Assembly: GCA_024349245.1 (NCBI GenBank) | Contig: JALDNG010000005.1 | Span: 20,960,501 to 21,024,500 of the forward strand | Origin: Neodontobutis hainanensis | Lineage: Eukaryota > Chordata > Actinopteri > Gobiiformes > Odontobutidae | Length of the DNA: 64,000 nt | Reading direction: 5' to 3' | Shown here: positions 37,450-48,379 of the stretch, piece after piece | Layout of the letters: every line of letters begins with the position of its first letter | How positions within the stretch are numbered: position 1 is the stretch's first letter | Notes under the pieces: model-generated | What the model was told of the DNA's origin: nothing | What the model saw: only the letters and a program-made list of their open reading frames with translations | The model's database searches: none | Program-made: the position numbers and the translations under genes

Positions 37450-37853
37450 TTAAAACATGTTTTGGACTCTATCCTCTTCTTCCAGGGGTGTAGGGCCACT
37501 GAGATCTTCTGCCTCCTTCTGCATAGCTTGGTAAGAAGGAGAAGACTTTCCTTCTATCATAGTTATTAGGGTCCTTTTCACCATGCTTCTGAAAAAAGTT
37601 ATACAACAGCATCCACAAAATAACAATATCACAATCACAATAAAAAAGGCGATTAAGGCACTGCCAATCAACCGGCCCCATCTATCAAACATACTGGTGA
37701 GCCAATTAGAGAATAAGTTTTTAATGAAAGACTGTTCTTTCATTTCAATAGCAAGGATGCATAAATTGTGTAGACCCCACCCCTTTCAACTAACAACATG
37801 TCCAGGGCGATTGTATTTTGTAGGGCCATTAAGGACACCCCAGATGTGGTTGC
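37450..37853 (-). pseudogene. env: Endogenous retrovirus envelope remnant, transmembrane subunit (minus strand)
   Basis: A 97-codon frame (37,743-37,450) encodes the C-terminal part of a gammaretrovirus-type TM subunit: Trp-rich membrane-proximal segment (SNWLTSMFDRWGRL), a membrane span (ALIAFFIVIVILLF), a Cys cluster (CGCCC) and a cytoplasmic tail. Just upstream, in a different frame ending in TGA at 37,742, lies a heptad/immunosuppressive-domain-like segment (ALQNTIALDMLLVERGG, 37,826-37,776). The expected CX6CC motif is not preserved and the frame is broken between the two segments. The surface subunit is not recognisable. Decayed, no intact envelope. Confidence 0.75.
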
Positions 37854-38417
37854 CTATCACAATGATAACACCGATCTGTACCTGGCCCCTAACCCCTGCA
37901 TGTGTACACTTACCACAGACATTCACTTTCTCTGTCCCAGTAAACCTTTTATTTGGGACAACACTGATGGGATCTGTGGCTTTAAGCCCATGACCCCTCG
38001 AGCCAGATGTCCTATGACAATCATGGATTGCCATCAAGCACCCCACCCTTAGTCGGCGTGCTAACCTATGACCAGCACGACACCTCCACACCCCTAAGCT
38101 TGCCAAATCAAAAGTTCTGGGCAGACATTCCACCAAAGGCAATCTTACACATAGGCGATGTGGGTCTATAGTATACCATTTAAACCCTGAACAAAATAAG
38201 AGTGAGATAGAAATCTCAGAATTCTTCTCCCAACTTAGTCTATGCGTGGTCTACTCCAGACACTATGCTTGCCCTTACCGTAGGAATAGGGTATATTCTT
38301 GCAATTATCATAATCATCATCCTCTGTAAAAGCCTCAAGGCACTGAGAGCAAAGCTCAACATATGTACCCAGGGCATGGCTAGAATTGCTCGTCGAACCC
38401 CGGGCGAGAGCTGTTAA
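37835..38417 (+). pseudogene. Second envelope-like remnant, opposite orientation (plus strand)
   Basis: A plus-strand frame to the stop at 38,050-38,052 encodes a Cys-containing ectodomain-like stretch (LYLAPNPCMCT, HFLCPSKPF, GICGFKPMTPRARCP). After a frameshift KFWADIPPKAILHIGD follows near 38,115-38,160. From about 38,262 a frame encodes a membrane span (LTVGIGYILAIIIIIILC) and a basic tail ending in TAA near 38,417. The arrangement (Cys-rich ectodomain, single span, short basic tail) fits a viral-type membrane fusion protein end, but the family is uncertain and differs from the minus-strand TM beside it. Stops and frameshifts make it a remnant. Confidence 0.5.
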
Positions 38418-38980
38418 TATAATTTACCTTTTATAAGTTCAATATAACCATTAACCATTAAAAGTGGTTCTAGTTTAGCACATACAATTTTATCAAAATC
38501 TTGTACCTTAACTGTGAACTAGATTTATAAACTACCAGTGAACAATTTTGAGACATCTATAGTTTCTTTATTCTAATGAGTCATCCCCTTTGTAATCCCA
38601 ATTTTAGTTTATTCTCTTTCCACAAGTTAACACAGAATTAAGTTTAAACGCCCTTGAGAAAGACAAACACATGAGTAATCTTCCTTTAACTTTAAACGTT
38701 AAACTTATGACGCCAACTCTTTGTTTTAAATGTAAGAGAGTTAGAATGGAAACTTTATATGTACAAAAAAAAGTTTATTAACCATGTTATGGCACAACTA
38801 GAGCTCTAACAAGACGATAGCAGAGGGAGCTGCTCAAAGTGACATTCTGAGTAGCTGTGCACTCACAGACACAGATAAATAAATAAATCATGATCTGAAT
38901 AGTGAAAATGGAATTATCCTTCTCCTCTGTTTATATTTTAGGTGCACTGCATAGTTAAACCTAATACAATCTGACTTCAA
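38418..38980. other. Unassigned DNA
   Basis: No element is clearly recognised. The segment 38,890-38,945, ending TCTGTTTATATTTTAGGT, resembles the sequence before the candidate exon at 54,542 (see findings). Confidence 0.35.
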
Positions 38981-38981
38981 A

Positions 38982-39066
38982 TAGGGCTGTGACGGTATGG
39001 GATTTTTTCTTACCGCGGTGATGAACCAAAAAGAATTGCGATTTGGCGGTTATGGCCTACCATTAC
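38982..39066 (+). mobile_element. hAT-like terminus fragment
   Basis: ATAGGGCTGTGACGGTATGG and TTACCGCGGTGATGAACC match the abundant fish repeat starting 'GGGCTGTCACGGTA...ACCGCGGT'. No opposite end is seen. Confidence 0.4.
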
Positions 39067-39110
39067 ATAGACTACACTTATTTATTCCCCCCTTTGATTC
39101 TGTGGAGTCT

Positions 39111-39310
39111 GTTGAGATCCTCACTCATCCAGGTCATCCTGAAGAAAAGAGAAGGTTAAAGTAAAGCATCTGGACTCAGTTTTCAAGATAAAGTTTTGTT
39201 GATCTTTTACCAGTTAATCTCAGAATTGATTAAGTCTCTTGGAGTTAGAGACAAAACGTCTTCACCTTGAAAATAGATGCTTTTGCTTTAACCTTTTTTT
39301 TCCCCTTTGA
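39111..39310. mobile_element. Penelope-like terminal segment, inverted junction
   Basis: 39,111-39,185 is a minus-oriented copy of the element tail (reverse complement of CTTGAAAACTGAGTCCAGAT...). 39,186-39,310 is a plus-oriented copy (CCAGTTAATCTCAGAATTGA ... GACAAAACGTCTTCACC). The two are joined tail to head, as in the fold-back terminal repeats of Penelope-like elements. Confidence 0.6.
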
Positions 39311-39894
39311 ATCTGTTTCTGTTTCAAATAACCAGTATTAACAGTCTGTTTGATTATCCTGTCCCAACTGTGCCTTTGTTCTACTCACAGTTCTTCCTAA
39401 TTTTCCTTCTCTAAGAGCACCTCTGACACCCCTAAATTTACATGGCATCGTATTTGCTTCCTTTTAAGTTTAACTTGTTTTTACCTGATTTGGTGTGTAC
39501 AGGTCGACAATGTGAAAGATGAGACCAGACTTTCTTTTGATACTTTTTTACATTCACTGAACCTGATGTTTGAACAGTTTTGATGAAGACTCCGTCAGGC
39601 TTGATTCGCAGCAGGCAAGATATTTCTATTTAGTTTTTTAAAACTTGTACTCTTGTAAAAGTATTATCTGTATTCAGTTTCACAATGCCATAGTCTACAT
39701 GTGTCCCTTCAATACCTCAAAAGCATAATCCATCTACGAATAATGTTAAATCTGCTTCAACAGGTTCACACTTTTTAAATGGGCGTGATCATCATTGTAG
39801 CTGGGTTGACTGTATTACGTTGCTGTATTATTAATTCCGGAGCTGAAAGTATCACTTCGTAGCCTGTGTTAGAATAACTTGTCAATAATGCGTG

Positions 39895-39960
39895 TATGTC
39901 TGTGAACTTTCTCAGGCATCCAGGACATCTTGAAATAAAGGTTTAAGTAAAAGCATCTGG
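39895..39960 (-). mobile_element. Penelope-like terminal segment, outer part of a split copy
   Basis: The reverse complement of GCTTTTACTTAAACCTTTAT and of the following hinge GGATGCCTGAGAAAG matches the tail of the Penelope-like copy at 41,035-41,285. It is separated from its continuation at 40,411 by the L2 insertion. Confidence 0.6.
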
Positions 39961-40410
39961 ACATGATCACATAACACCTGTCCTGTAATCCCTGCACTGG
40001 CTCCCTGTTTAGTTTAGAATTCATTTTAAAATCTTAATGTTTGTTTTTAATGCAGTTACAGGCCTTGCACCTTCTTATCTGTGTGAGATTCCAGCAGAGC
40101 TCTACGTTCTGCTGGGCAACATCTGCTGAAGGTCGGTTCCGGTTCAAACAGTGGCCGGTCCTAAACTCTGGAACTCGTTGCCCCTTGAGTTACGTTCCAT
40201 CACTGACCGGCCTCTGTTGAAAGCCAAACCTTTAAACTTATTTATTTAAAATGTCTTTTTGCACTTAATGGCTCTTTTGACACTGCTGTTTTATTGTGTA
40301 AATGTGTTTTTAAACCTATTTGTTATTTTTTATTAATGTTGTTAAGCACCTTGGTTCAATCTGTGGTTGTTAGAAGGCGCTATATAAATAAATATTGATT
40401 GATTGATTGA
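39961..40410 (+). mobile_element. L2-type LINE, 5'-truncated 3' end
   Basis: Begins within the RT C-terminal coding region (ACATAACACCTGTCCTGTAATC, the same segment as in the copy at 46.4 kb). It continues through CTCCCTGTTTAGTTTAGAAT, has several small deletions, and ends AGGCGCTATATAAATAAATA followed by TGATTGATTGATTGA. Penelope-like sequence lies on both sides, so this copy inserted into the Penelope terminal repeat. Confidence 0.85.
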
Positions 40411-41285
40411 GGTGACGTTTTGTCTCTAATTCCAAGAGACTTTATCAATTCTGAGGTCACCTGGTAAGAGATCTGAGCTTATATTGCTAGAGGGACGAGT
40501 TTGATCTACAACCAAACCTGATGGAACAGGCTGTTCTGGTCTCACAGTTGTTAGCCATGAAAGGGAAGTTTGACTCCTGATGTGTGAGTGGTTAATGCAA
40601 CACAACATTCCAGTCCACTTTAAACCAGGGAACACGCTTCGTCAAAAACCGGTCTATCCCAAAGACAAGATTCCCTCGCACAAACAGAATAATAGAGTTT
40701 ATGCAGTTTAGTGAAAAGTGCAGTGACAGTTATGTTATGTCGTTAAGAGGATGTATCAGCACAGAAGAGCCAATCCTGGAGGACCTGAATCTGCAGTTCA
40801 CCTCCACCTCAAAGAGAAAGGACATTCCTTTGAGGACAGCAATGTCCGAATTTTAGCCAGAGAGGCCAGATGGTTTGAGAGAGGTGTGAAGGAAGCCTTT
40901 TTTTTTTAAAATGGAAAGCCCTCGTTGAACAGAAGAGGTGGCCTCAGATTCATTTTGCCTAGTATTTATAACAGTGTTCTTAAACCTAAAACAAAATAGC
41001 CTCAACCTAGAACAACAAACACAGAACCTGAATAGAGCAGTGTCACTAACAACTCTCCTGAGCCTTAACAACTCCCACATCAGGAGTCACCCTTTCATGG
41101 CCAACGACTGTGAGACCAGAACAGCCTGGTCCATCAGGTTTGGTTTTGGGGGAAACCCTCTAGAGATAAAAGCTCAGCTCTCTTACCAGTTGATCTCAGA
41201 ATTGATAAAGTATCTTGGAATTAGACACAAAACGTCTTGACCTTGAAAACTGAGTCCAGATGCTTTTACGTAAACCTTTTTTTAA
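40411..41285 (+). mobile_element. Penelope-like retroelement remnant with inverted terminal segments
   Basis: The centre encodes, on plus, the C-terminal GIY-YIG endonuclease region: KDKIPSHKQNNRVYAV near 40,655-40,705, KRMYQHRRANPGGPESAVHL from 40,746, and EKGHSFEDSNVRILAREARW followed by FERGVKEA (40,812-40,895). SLNRRGGLRFILPSIYNSVL follows after a frameshift. The expected YIGET motif is deleted. Flanks 40,418-40,600 and 41,060-41,250 are inverted copies of one terminal sequence (for example CAGGTTTGGTT and GTGAGACCAGAACAGCCTG). Reverse transcriptase is absent. Inverted terminal repeats and a GIY-YIG endonuclease are the hallmarks of Penelope-like elements (Neptune/Poseidon types in fish). 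Confidence 0.8.
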
Positions 41286-41930
41286 ATAATGCGTTTAACT
41301 GATGTGTGTTATACATTGTTATTGGAAAACCCAAGGTTACTGGGGCCTTTTTGAAGCCAACAATTTGTAACACGGTGCTAAGCCTTATTCTATCATATTT
41401 TAAGCTATTGGTTGTTATACTGCAGTATCTTGCATCAGCACTGCTGATGAGTAGCCATCTCTCTCCAATACATATAGATGGAACATTTTTATGATCAGGA
41501 TTCCCAAGAGTAGGAACACAGACTTTCTTTTTACGCGGAAAATGCTGTCTGCCTCTTCCATTTTAATTGAGCCTTATCACATTTGCCAACAGTTTTCATC
41601 AGACCTCGAAGTCACAATCCACAAGCCAAAGCTATATCCTCCGATTCCTAATAATGTCAGCATTTGTCTTATAGTCTGTGGAGCCTCAATGTGAGACGGT
41701 GCAATTTTTCTCTTATTACCACTTATTATTTGGCCTAAATATTTCACTTTTCTTTACTAACTTTATGTCCCCCAAGTGCTAAATTTGTAACGCAGCAATA
41801 GAGTCTAATTCACATGGCTGCTTATTTATTTATTTTTTCACATTTTTGTGAGAAATAATGAATCATCTCGTTTTTGAGGGGTCCTCTTTATTCACTATGG
41901 ACACTTTAAATTTGATGATTAACCTGTACA
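41286..41930. other. Unassigned DNA
   Basis: No exon or repeat is recognised. Confidence 0.35.
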
Positions 41931-41934
41931 AGCA

Positions 41935-42118
41935 TGTCTTTGGATGGTGAGAGGAAGCCGGAGTACCCGGAGAGAACCAACAGTAACATGCGGTAGACAT
42001 GCAGACTCCTCATAGAAAGACCAGAGTCTGCCGAGAATGTTTGAGTCGGTCAGGTTTTGAACTCACGATCTTCTTGCTGTGAGGCAGTAGTGCTAACCAC
42101 TCTGACACGTGCACCCCA
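41935..42118 (-). mobile_element. Dispersed teleost repeat fragment (tRNA-like head)
   Basis: On the minus strand GAGTGGTTAGCACTACTGCC, TCACAGCAAGAAGAT, GTCTGCATGT, GGTTCTCTCCGGGTACTCCG and GCTTCCTCTCACCATCCAAA match the very common fish repeat with 'gtggttagcactg..gcctcacagcaagaagg...ctccggcttcctccca'. Its exact class (SINE or non-autonomous DNA element) is not settled here. Confidence 0.6.
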
Positions 42119-42420
42119 ACCCCAATGATCAACAGATCATCCACATACTGGATCACTGTACTCTCTACATTTAGGTTTTGTAGATAATGAGTCAGCACCA
42201 GGATGAACTTAGATGGGGGTATGTTAAGGCCCTGATGGAGTAGACTGTAAGACAGGTTCCTTTCTCTTCTGTCTGGATCAAAATATGTAAAACAGAAGAG
42301 ATGGCATGAGTCAGGATACAAAATACAGAACATAAATCTATTACCGTAAGCCAATTTCAATTCAGGCAGAATATTAGACATTGTTAAAACCGGATCAGGA
42401 ACCATAAACATTTTATTGTT
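42119..42420 (-). pseudogene. pol: Endogenous retrovirus pol remnant, reverse transcriptase
   Basis: The minus-strand frame encodes an RT segment of retroviral, not LINE, type: VPDPVLTMSNILPE near 42,400-42,360, HLFCFTYFDPDRR, SLLHQGLNIPPSKF and the catalytic VIQYVDDLLI (YxDD box, near 42,160-42,130). The upstream FTVIDLxxAFF segment is disrupted. Wording and order match gamma/epsilonretrovirus-like RT. The frame is cut off after the YVDD box where the dispersed repeat begins. It is on the same strand as the envelope TM remnant 4.3 kb to the left. Confidence 0.75.
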
Positions 42421-42649
42421 TTGGGACGTTTTTTGTCAACAGTTATTATTTCAACCTGGACTACATCACATGCTCTTAGTGATGTTTTAAAATATTGAAT
42501 GTCTTCTAATACATATAACTCTTTAATCTTTAGGTAACCATTTGTGTATGTGCAGTGCAGCTGATATCATTGGTATAAGTGCACAAGACTTTCTTCTGCC
42601 ATGACTCTATCTCTGTCTGTTCTATACAGAGAATCTGGTAATGGGACCG
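42421..42649. other. Possible continuation of the retroviral remnant
   Basis: The minus-strand translation continues in pieces upstream of the RT block, but frameshifts prevent assignment. Confidence 0.3.
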
Positions 42650-42910
42650 GAGCAGCCTCCTTCAAAGTGGCGGGATCATGTTGTGACAACATGTGAAGTT
42701 CTGTTGGGAATGTTTAGTCAAGTCTCCTGTCAGATAGATCTTCAACTCCCACCTCCAGCAGAGCTTCAACAAGATCCTGGGGGAGGCTGGAGACATTGAG
42801 GCAAAAATCTGAACCTGGTGGTGGACTATGGAATTAAGGAATGCTGTCAAACTGAAGGCACTTAATAGATATTGGCAGGTCAAGCGGGCTGCAGCCTGGG
42901 TGGTTCTGGA
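42650..42910 (+). mobile_element. Rex3 (RTE-clade LINE) fragment
   Basis: Segments AGTCTCCTGTCAGATAGATC, TCAACTCCCACCTCCAGCAG, TGGGGGAGGCTGGAGACATT and CAGGTCAAGCGGGCTGCAGC correspond to the region between endonuclease and reverse transcriptase of fish Rex3 elements. Both ends are truncated and it is not open. Confidence 0.7.
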
Positions 42911-43326
42911 GGCAACTGTAAATTTAACAAATATTGCATGTATCAAATACATTGAATTGGTTCTTATGTGCAAATGACAAAAAGAAGGCAACCTCTGTAC
43001 CACACTGTAATGCAGGATGCTTTCAACATCCTATGTGCTACATTAGGCGCACATGTTGGGGGCGAGACTCATGTCTGTGATGATGGTGGATTTTGGTTCT
43101 CCAGGAGATGGACCTAGAGATGTGAATCCATTGAAACTTAGTGCTGCTCATCCTCTTCACAGCTGCACTGTTGGTGGTCAGCGGGGAATGTTGTAGGAGT
43201 CAAAGAATATTTGTTGTCAAGAAGTGCAAAACATAAGAAATGCATAAAAATCACATTATTATTTTAAGTTATATTTGTGTCAGAGTGCTGCATTAGCTTA
43301 CAGCACCAGTTAGTGGGGCAAAGTAA

Positions 43327-43327
<1 letters not shown>

Positions 43328-43400
<73 letters not shown>
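43328..43400. repeat. (ATT)n microsatellite
   Basis: About 24 perfect ATT units. Confidence 0.97.
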
Positions 43401-43401
<1 letters not shown>

Positions 43402-43470
43402 ATCAGTTTTATATAGCGCTTTTCCGGGGACACAAAGACGCTTTACATATCAATTATTCATTCACTCCTA
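43401..43470 (-). mobile_element. SINE/LINE 3' tail, minus orientation
   Basis: On the minus strand TGTAAAGCGTCTTTGTGTCC, then CCGGAAAAGCGCTATATAAA, is the usual teleost retroposon tail. It runs directly into (TAA)n, indicating the microsatellite is an expanded tail repeat. Confidence 0.6.
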
Positions 43471-44235
43471 GCAAAAGCTAACCCTTCAAGCATCTGGATC
43501 AGGTCTAAAACTATAGTAGTGTTAGAATTTGATATCATATACAATTATAATTTTATAATTATATAATTTTTAATTATAATTTGATATATTTGATATATTT
43601 TTTCTTGGTCTTGTCCTGGTCTTGATACACTTTGATGTTTGTCTTGGATTGGTTTCAGTTAAATGTGGCCTTGACTACAACCAATAAAAGGTCACTTTAG
43701 GATTTTTAAGAAGTGTCTCCTACCTTAAAAACTATGTCCACTCTGTAGTATCTCTAATTATAATTGTTTCATTTAGAGTTAACAGGACTAATTACCACTC
43801 GCCCACTAATTACGCCCTGACTCACCCCAGGCCCTAAACAAAAACACTAAAAACTGGTGTAAAAGTTGCCATGGAATCAGTCAGAACACCCATTGTGCCT
43901 GATGAATGAACAGGGTCTCCACATGAAAGACGAGCCTGCTTTGGTGTAATTAGTCTTGGATAAGAGACCGCTGATGATAATGTTCTCTAAAGGGAATGCT
44001 GCAATACGTACTTATTAATGATGCAAATATGTCAGCAATACAGTAATAATACAGTCAGATCAGATATATTACCCCAGACTCCTGTACAGATTCAGTGCTG
44101 CAGGGCGTCAGGGTTTACCTTACGTGTTTGTTCCTGTGTAAAGCAGTAAAAGTCTTTTGTCACATGAGCAAAATGAAAGAGAGAAAGTAGAAAATTAGTA
44201 CATCGAGACATCATTGAGAGTGTCCAACAAACAAG
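43471..44235. other. Unassigned DNA
   Basis: AT-rich palindromic stretch at 43,530-43,600 and nothing coding. Confidence 0.4.
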
Positions 44236-45614
<1,379 letters not shown>

Positions 45615-45845
45615 ACAATAATCAAGGTGAAGACATTCTTCTCAAATTCCAAGAGACATTTTCACTTCTGAGATCAAGTGGTAAGAGCGCTGAGCTTATA
45701 TCTCTAGAGGGAGGGTTTTTACGTGAAACTAAACCTAATTGGACCTGGCTGTTCAGGTCTCATAGTTGTTAGCCATGAAAGGACAGTGTGACTCCAGATG
45801 TAAGAGTCGTTAAAGCTCAGGAGAGTCATTAGTTTTAGTCTCATT
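45615..45845 (-). mobile_element. Penelope-like terminal segment, solo copy
   Basis: The reverse complement carries the same blocks as 41,035-41,285: TGAGACCTGAACAGCC, TCTCTTGGAATTTGAG, GACTCTCCTGAGCTTTAACG and others. No coding region accompanies it. Confidence 0.7.
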
Positions 45846-45936
45846 CAGGTGTTGTTGTTTGAGCAATTTCATATAGTTTATAATATAGCGCACAATATTA
45901 CGATAAAGTCTAATAATACATTTGTCATCAAAGCCT

Positions 45937-46160
45937 GGTGCAGGCTAGGGGACAGACTGTCTCTCTGGTGTAGGCTAGGGGACAGACTGTCTCTCTGGTG
46001 CAGGCTAGGGGACAGACTGGCTCTCTGGTGCAGGCTAGGGGACAGACTGTCTCTCTGGTGTAGGCTAGGGGACAGACTGTCTCTCTGGTGCAGGCTAGGG
46101 GACAGACTGTCTCTCTGGTGCAGGCTAGGGGACAGACTGTATCTCTGGTGTAGGCTACTG
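45937..46160. repeat. 30-bp minisatellite, about 7.5 units
   Basis: Seven full 30-bp units, each with GCAGGCTAGGGGACAGACTG and TCTCTCT, plus a partial one. Because 30 is divisible by 3, open frames persist on both strands (LWCRLGDRLS and ACTRETVCPL repeats). These are not evidence for a protein. Confidence 0.95.
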
Positions 46161-46414
46161 CAGCCACTTTAAGGTCGGACCACTTTTTTTTTCTTCTGGC
46201 ACGGTCCAGTGAGTACCACTGATGGCACTTGCAGCTTGTGCCACTTGGTCAAATTCATGGCACTTTTTCTTGTTTGTTATGCCACTACTGTAGCTTCCAA
46301 ACAATCAACCTCCTCAATCAGCATTTCCATCTTGGTCTCAGAGAAATTTCTCTATCTACTCATCCTTGGTGCAATAAAGAGAAATAAAAAGCTCAGTCAG
46401 CAGTCTAAAATTTG

Positions 46415-47141
46415 AAAAACAAATAGATTCTGTGGTTAGGGCAAGCTTTTTTCAGCTTCGACTCCTTTCAAAGGTTAAACCCTTTTTAAGTCGTGCTGAC
46501 CTGGAGAAAGCCATTTATGCTTTTATCAGCTCCTGCAGAGACTACTGCAATGCACTCTATGTGGGAGTTAACCAAACTGGACTTCACCGTTTGCAGCTTG
46601 TGCAAAACGCTGCTGCTCGACTGCTAACTAACAGTCGTAAACACGAGCACATAACACCTGCCCTGTACTCCCTGCACTGGCTCCCTGTCCAGTTTAGAAT
46701 TCATTTTAAAATCTTAATGTTTGTTTTTAATGCACTCACAGACCTTGCACCTTCTTATTTGTGTGAGATTCTGACCCCTCACCAACCCAGCAGAGCTCTA
46801 CGTTCTGCTGGGCAACATCTGCTGAAGGTGCCCCGGTCCCGGTTTAAACAGTGGGGCGATTGTTCTTTTGCAGTGGCCGGTCCTAAACACAGGAACTCTT
46901 CCCCATTGAGTTATGTTCCATCACTGACCGGCCTCTGTTTAAAGCCAAACTTAAAACCTATTTATTTAAGATGGCTTTTTTCACATAATGGCTCTGTGAC
47001 ACTGCTCTGTTTTTATTGTGTAATTGTGTTTTTAAATCTATTTGTAAATATGTTTATTTTTTATTAATGTTGTTAAGCACCTTGGTTCAATTTGTGGTTG
47101 TTGGAAGGTGCTATATAAATAAATATTGTTTGATTGATTGA
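46415..47141 (+). mobile_element. L2-type LINE 3' end, RT C-terminal region
   Basis: A 211-codon frame (46,432-47,067) encodes the conserved C-terminal region of L2-type RT proteins: FISSCRDYCNALYVG, LQLVQNAAARLLT, HITPALYSLHWLPV and RFKQWGDCSFAVAGPK. The 3' untranslated part ends GGTGCTATATAAATAAATAT followed by TGATTGATTG. The catalytic RT palm and endonuclease are missing (5' truncation). Same family as 39,961-40,410. The partial frame is open but cannot encode a working enzyme. Confidence 0.9.
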
Positions 47142-47974
47142 AAACTGTTGTTTTGAACATGTCAGACTCCTCACAAAAATTAAACATGTTAGATCCAATG
47201 ACAGTATGGACAACTTCCGCCCATTGGTCGTTATGACAGGGCAATAAAATTGCGGTTACATCTGGGCTTTTCCGCTTTTACTGCATAGAAAAACAATATT
47301 TTTCAGAATGTATAAACAGACGTATTAATTTGTACCAGGCTGTTGGATTTCTCCTTTTATTTCCGCTTTTGAAGCCTGCTACTCGGTGGACGGCTGTATA
47401 TCACTGTATATCACTGTATGGCGGGGCCCTTACTCGAGGACCTTTTAAGGGGTTCCATGAGAGAGGCTTGGTTAGATTGAGGGAGTCCTGAAGAGCAAAA
47501 CAGTGACCGATGTTGGGCTAAAACAAGTCATCTTCGGGCCGAGCATTTGAGCTATGGAAAGAGCTGCGTTCTACTTTGAATATAAAAAACAGACTCTGAG
47601 CTGGCTTTCTTTTTATTGAAAAGGTAAGAAGACCGTTTATGATATATTGTGGTGTTTTGTTTTCAGTTGTCTAATTCTAAATGACGTTACCATTCTTGTA
47701 AAACAGGGATGCTTACCAGCTAACAGGAATATCTTAAAATAAGTTTATAAATGTAGCCAGGATGTAATGTAGGATGTAATTGTTATCACAGTCCAGCTAA
47801 TGATAACTCACATTGATGTCACATTTCTGACATTGTTTGCCTCGTTATATTCACTTCATGTTAATTTACTGGTCTGTTTAAAGTAATAAAAATTACATCT
47901 GCTGGTCTCATATGTGTGATTCAAAGTACAACATACTGTACAATTGCGCTTAGACTAAATTCTATGTATTTCAG
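47142..47974 (+). other. Unassigned DNA, possible upstream non-coding exon
   Basis: GAAAAG|GTAAGAAG at about 47,622 is a strong donor, but the reading frame needed by the next candidate exon (phase 1) meets TGA two codons before it. Any exon here would be untranslated or unrelated. Confidence 0.25.
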
Positions 47975-48157
47975 GGTATGGTGGTGAGGAGTACTGCACC
48001 ACGTCAGTGAGCACGAGTGAGCCCTCTCAGATGCCAGCATGCTCCTCTGGATGTGGGAAGCTCCGACAAAGAGTTCATACCATCAGGTACTGCAGCACAA
48101 GGCCCTGTTACAGACTGAACTCAACAGATGTGTCTGAAGGACAAGTGGACTCTTTCG
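47975..48157 (+). CDS. Candidate internal exon, Cys-rich TSP1-like (unidentified gene)
   Basis: Acceptor ATGTATTTCAG precedes and donor G|GTGAGA follows a 183-nt frame with no stop, phase 1 at both ends. The peptide contains YGGEEYC ... QMPAC, resembling the end of a thrombospondin type-1 repeat. CSSGCGKLRQRVHTIRYC follows, resembling the C-x3-C-G...R..C start of a second repeat. One expected Cys reads Ser (EPSQMPAC). Thrombospondin-1 domains are extracellular, and phase 1-1 exons are typical of extracellular modules. The upstream exon is unknown. It could also be a chance frame or decayed exon. Confidence 0.32.
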
Positions 48158-48379
48158 GTGAGACTATAACACATTGTTTAACTCACTGAAGTATGTTTTG
48201 TTAGTATATGCCAGAGCTAAATGTGTAAATAAGGAATATTTTTGCAACATTATCAACAGGACGAAACGACAACATAATCATTTTGGCATTATTACAGCAC
48301 TACTGTGTCCACATTGTAAAGTGGAGGAGTCTTTGTTATTTATCAGCTTTACACCAGAATTTCTAGGTGCACTTATCTA

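Noticed and set aside
37583..38142. 136-codon plus frame and 118-codon minus frame over the envelope region
   Set aside because: Antisense or off-frame shadows of the two envelope remnants. They lack Cys or membrane features.
45849..46172. 107-codon repeat protein LWCRLGDRLS
   Set aside because: Arises from a 30-bp minisatellite that is equally open on the opposite strand. No splice or start context.
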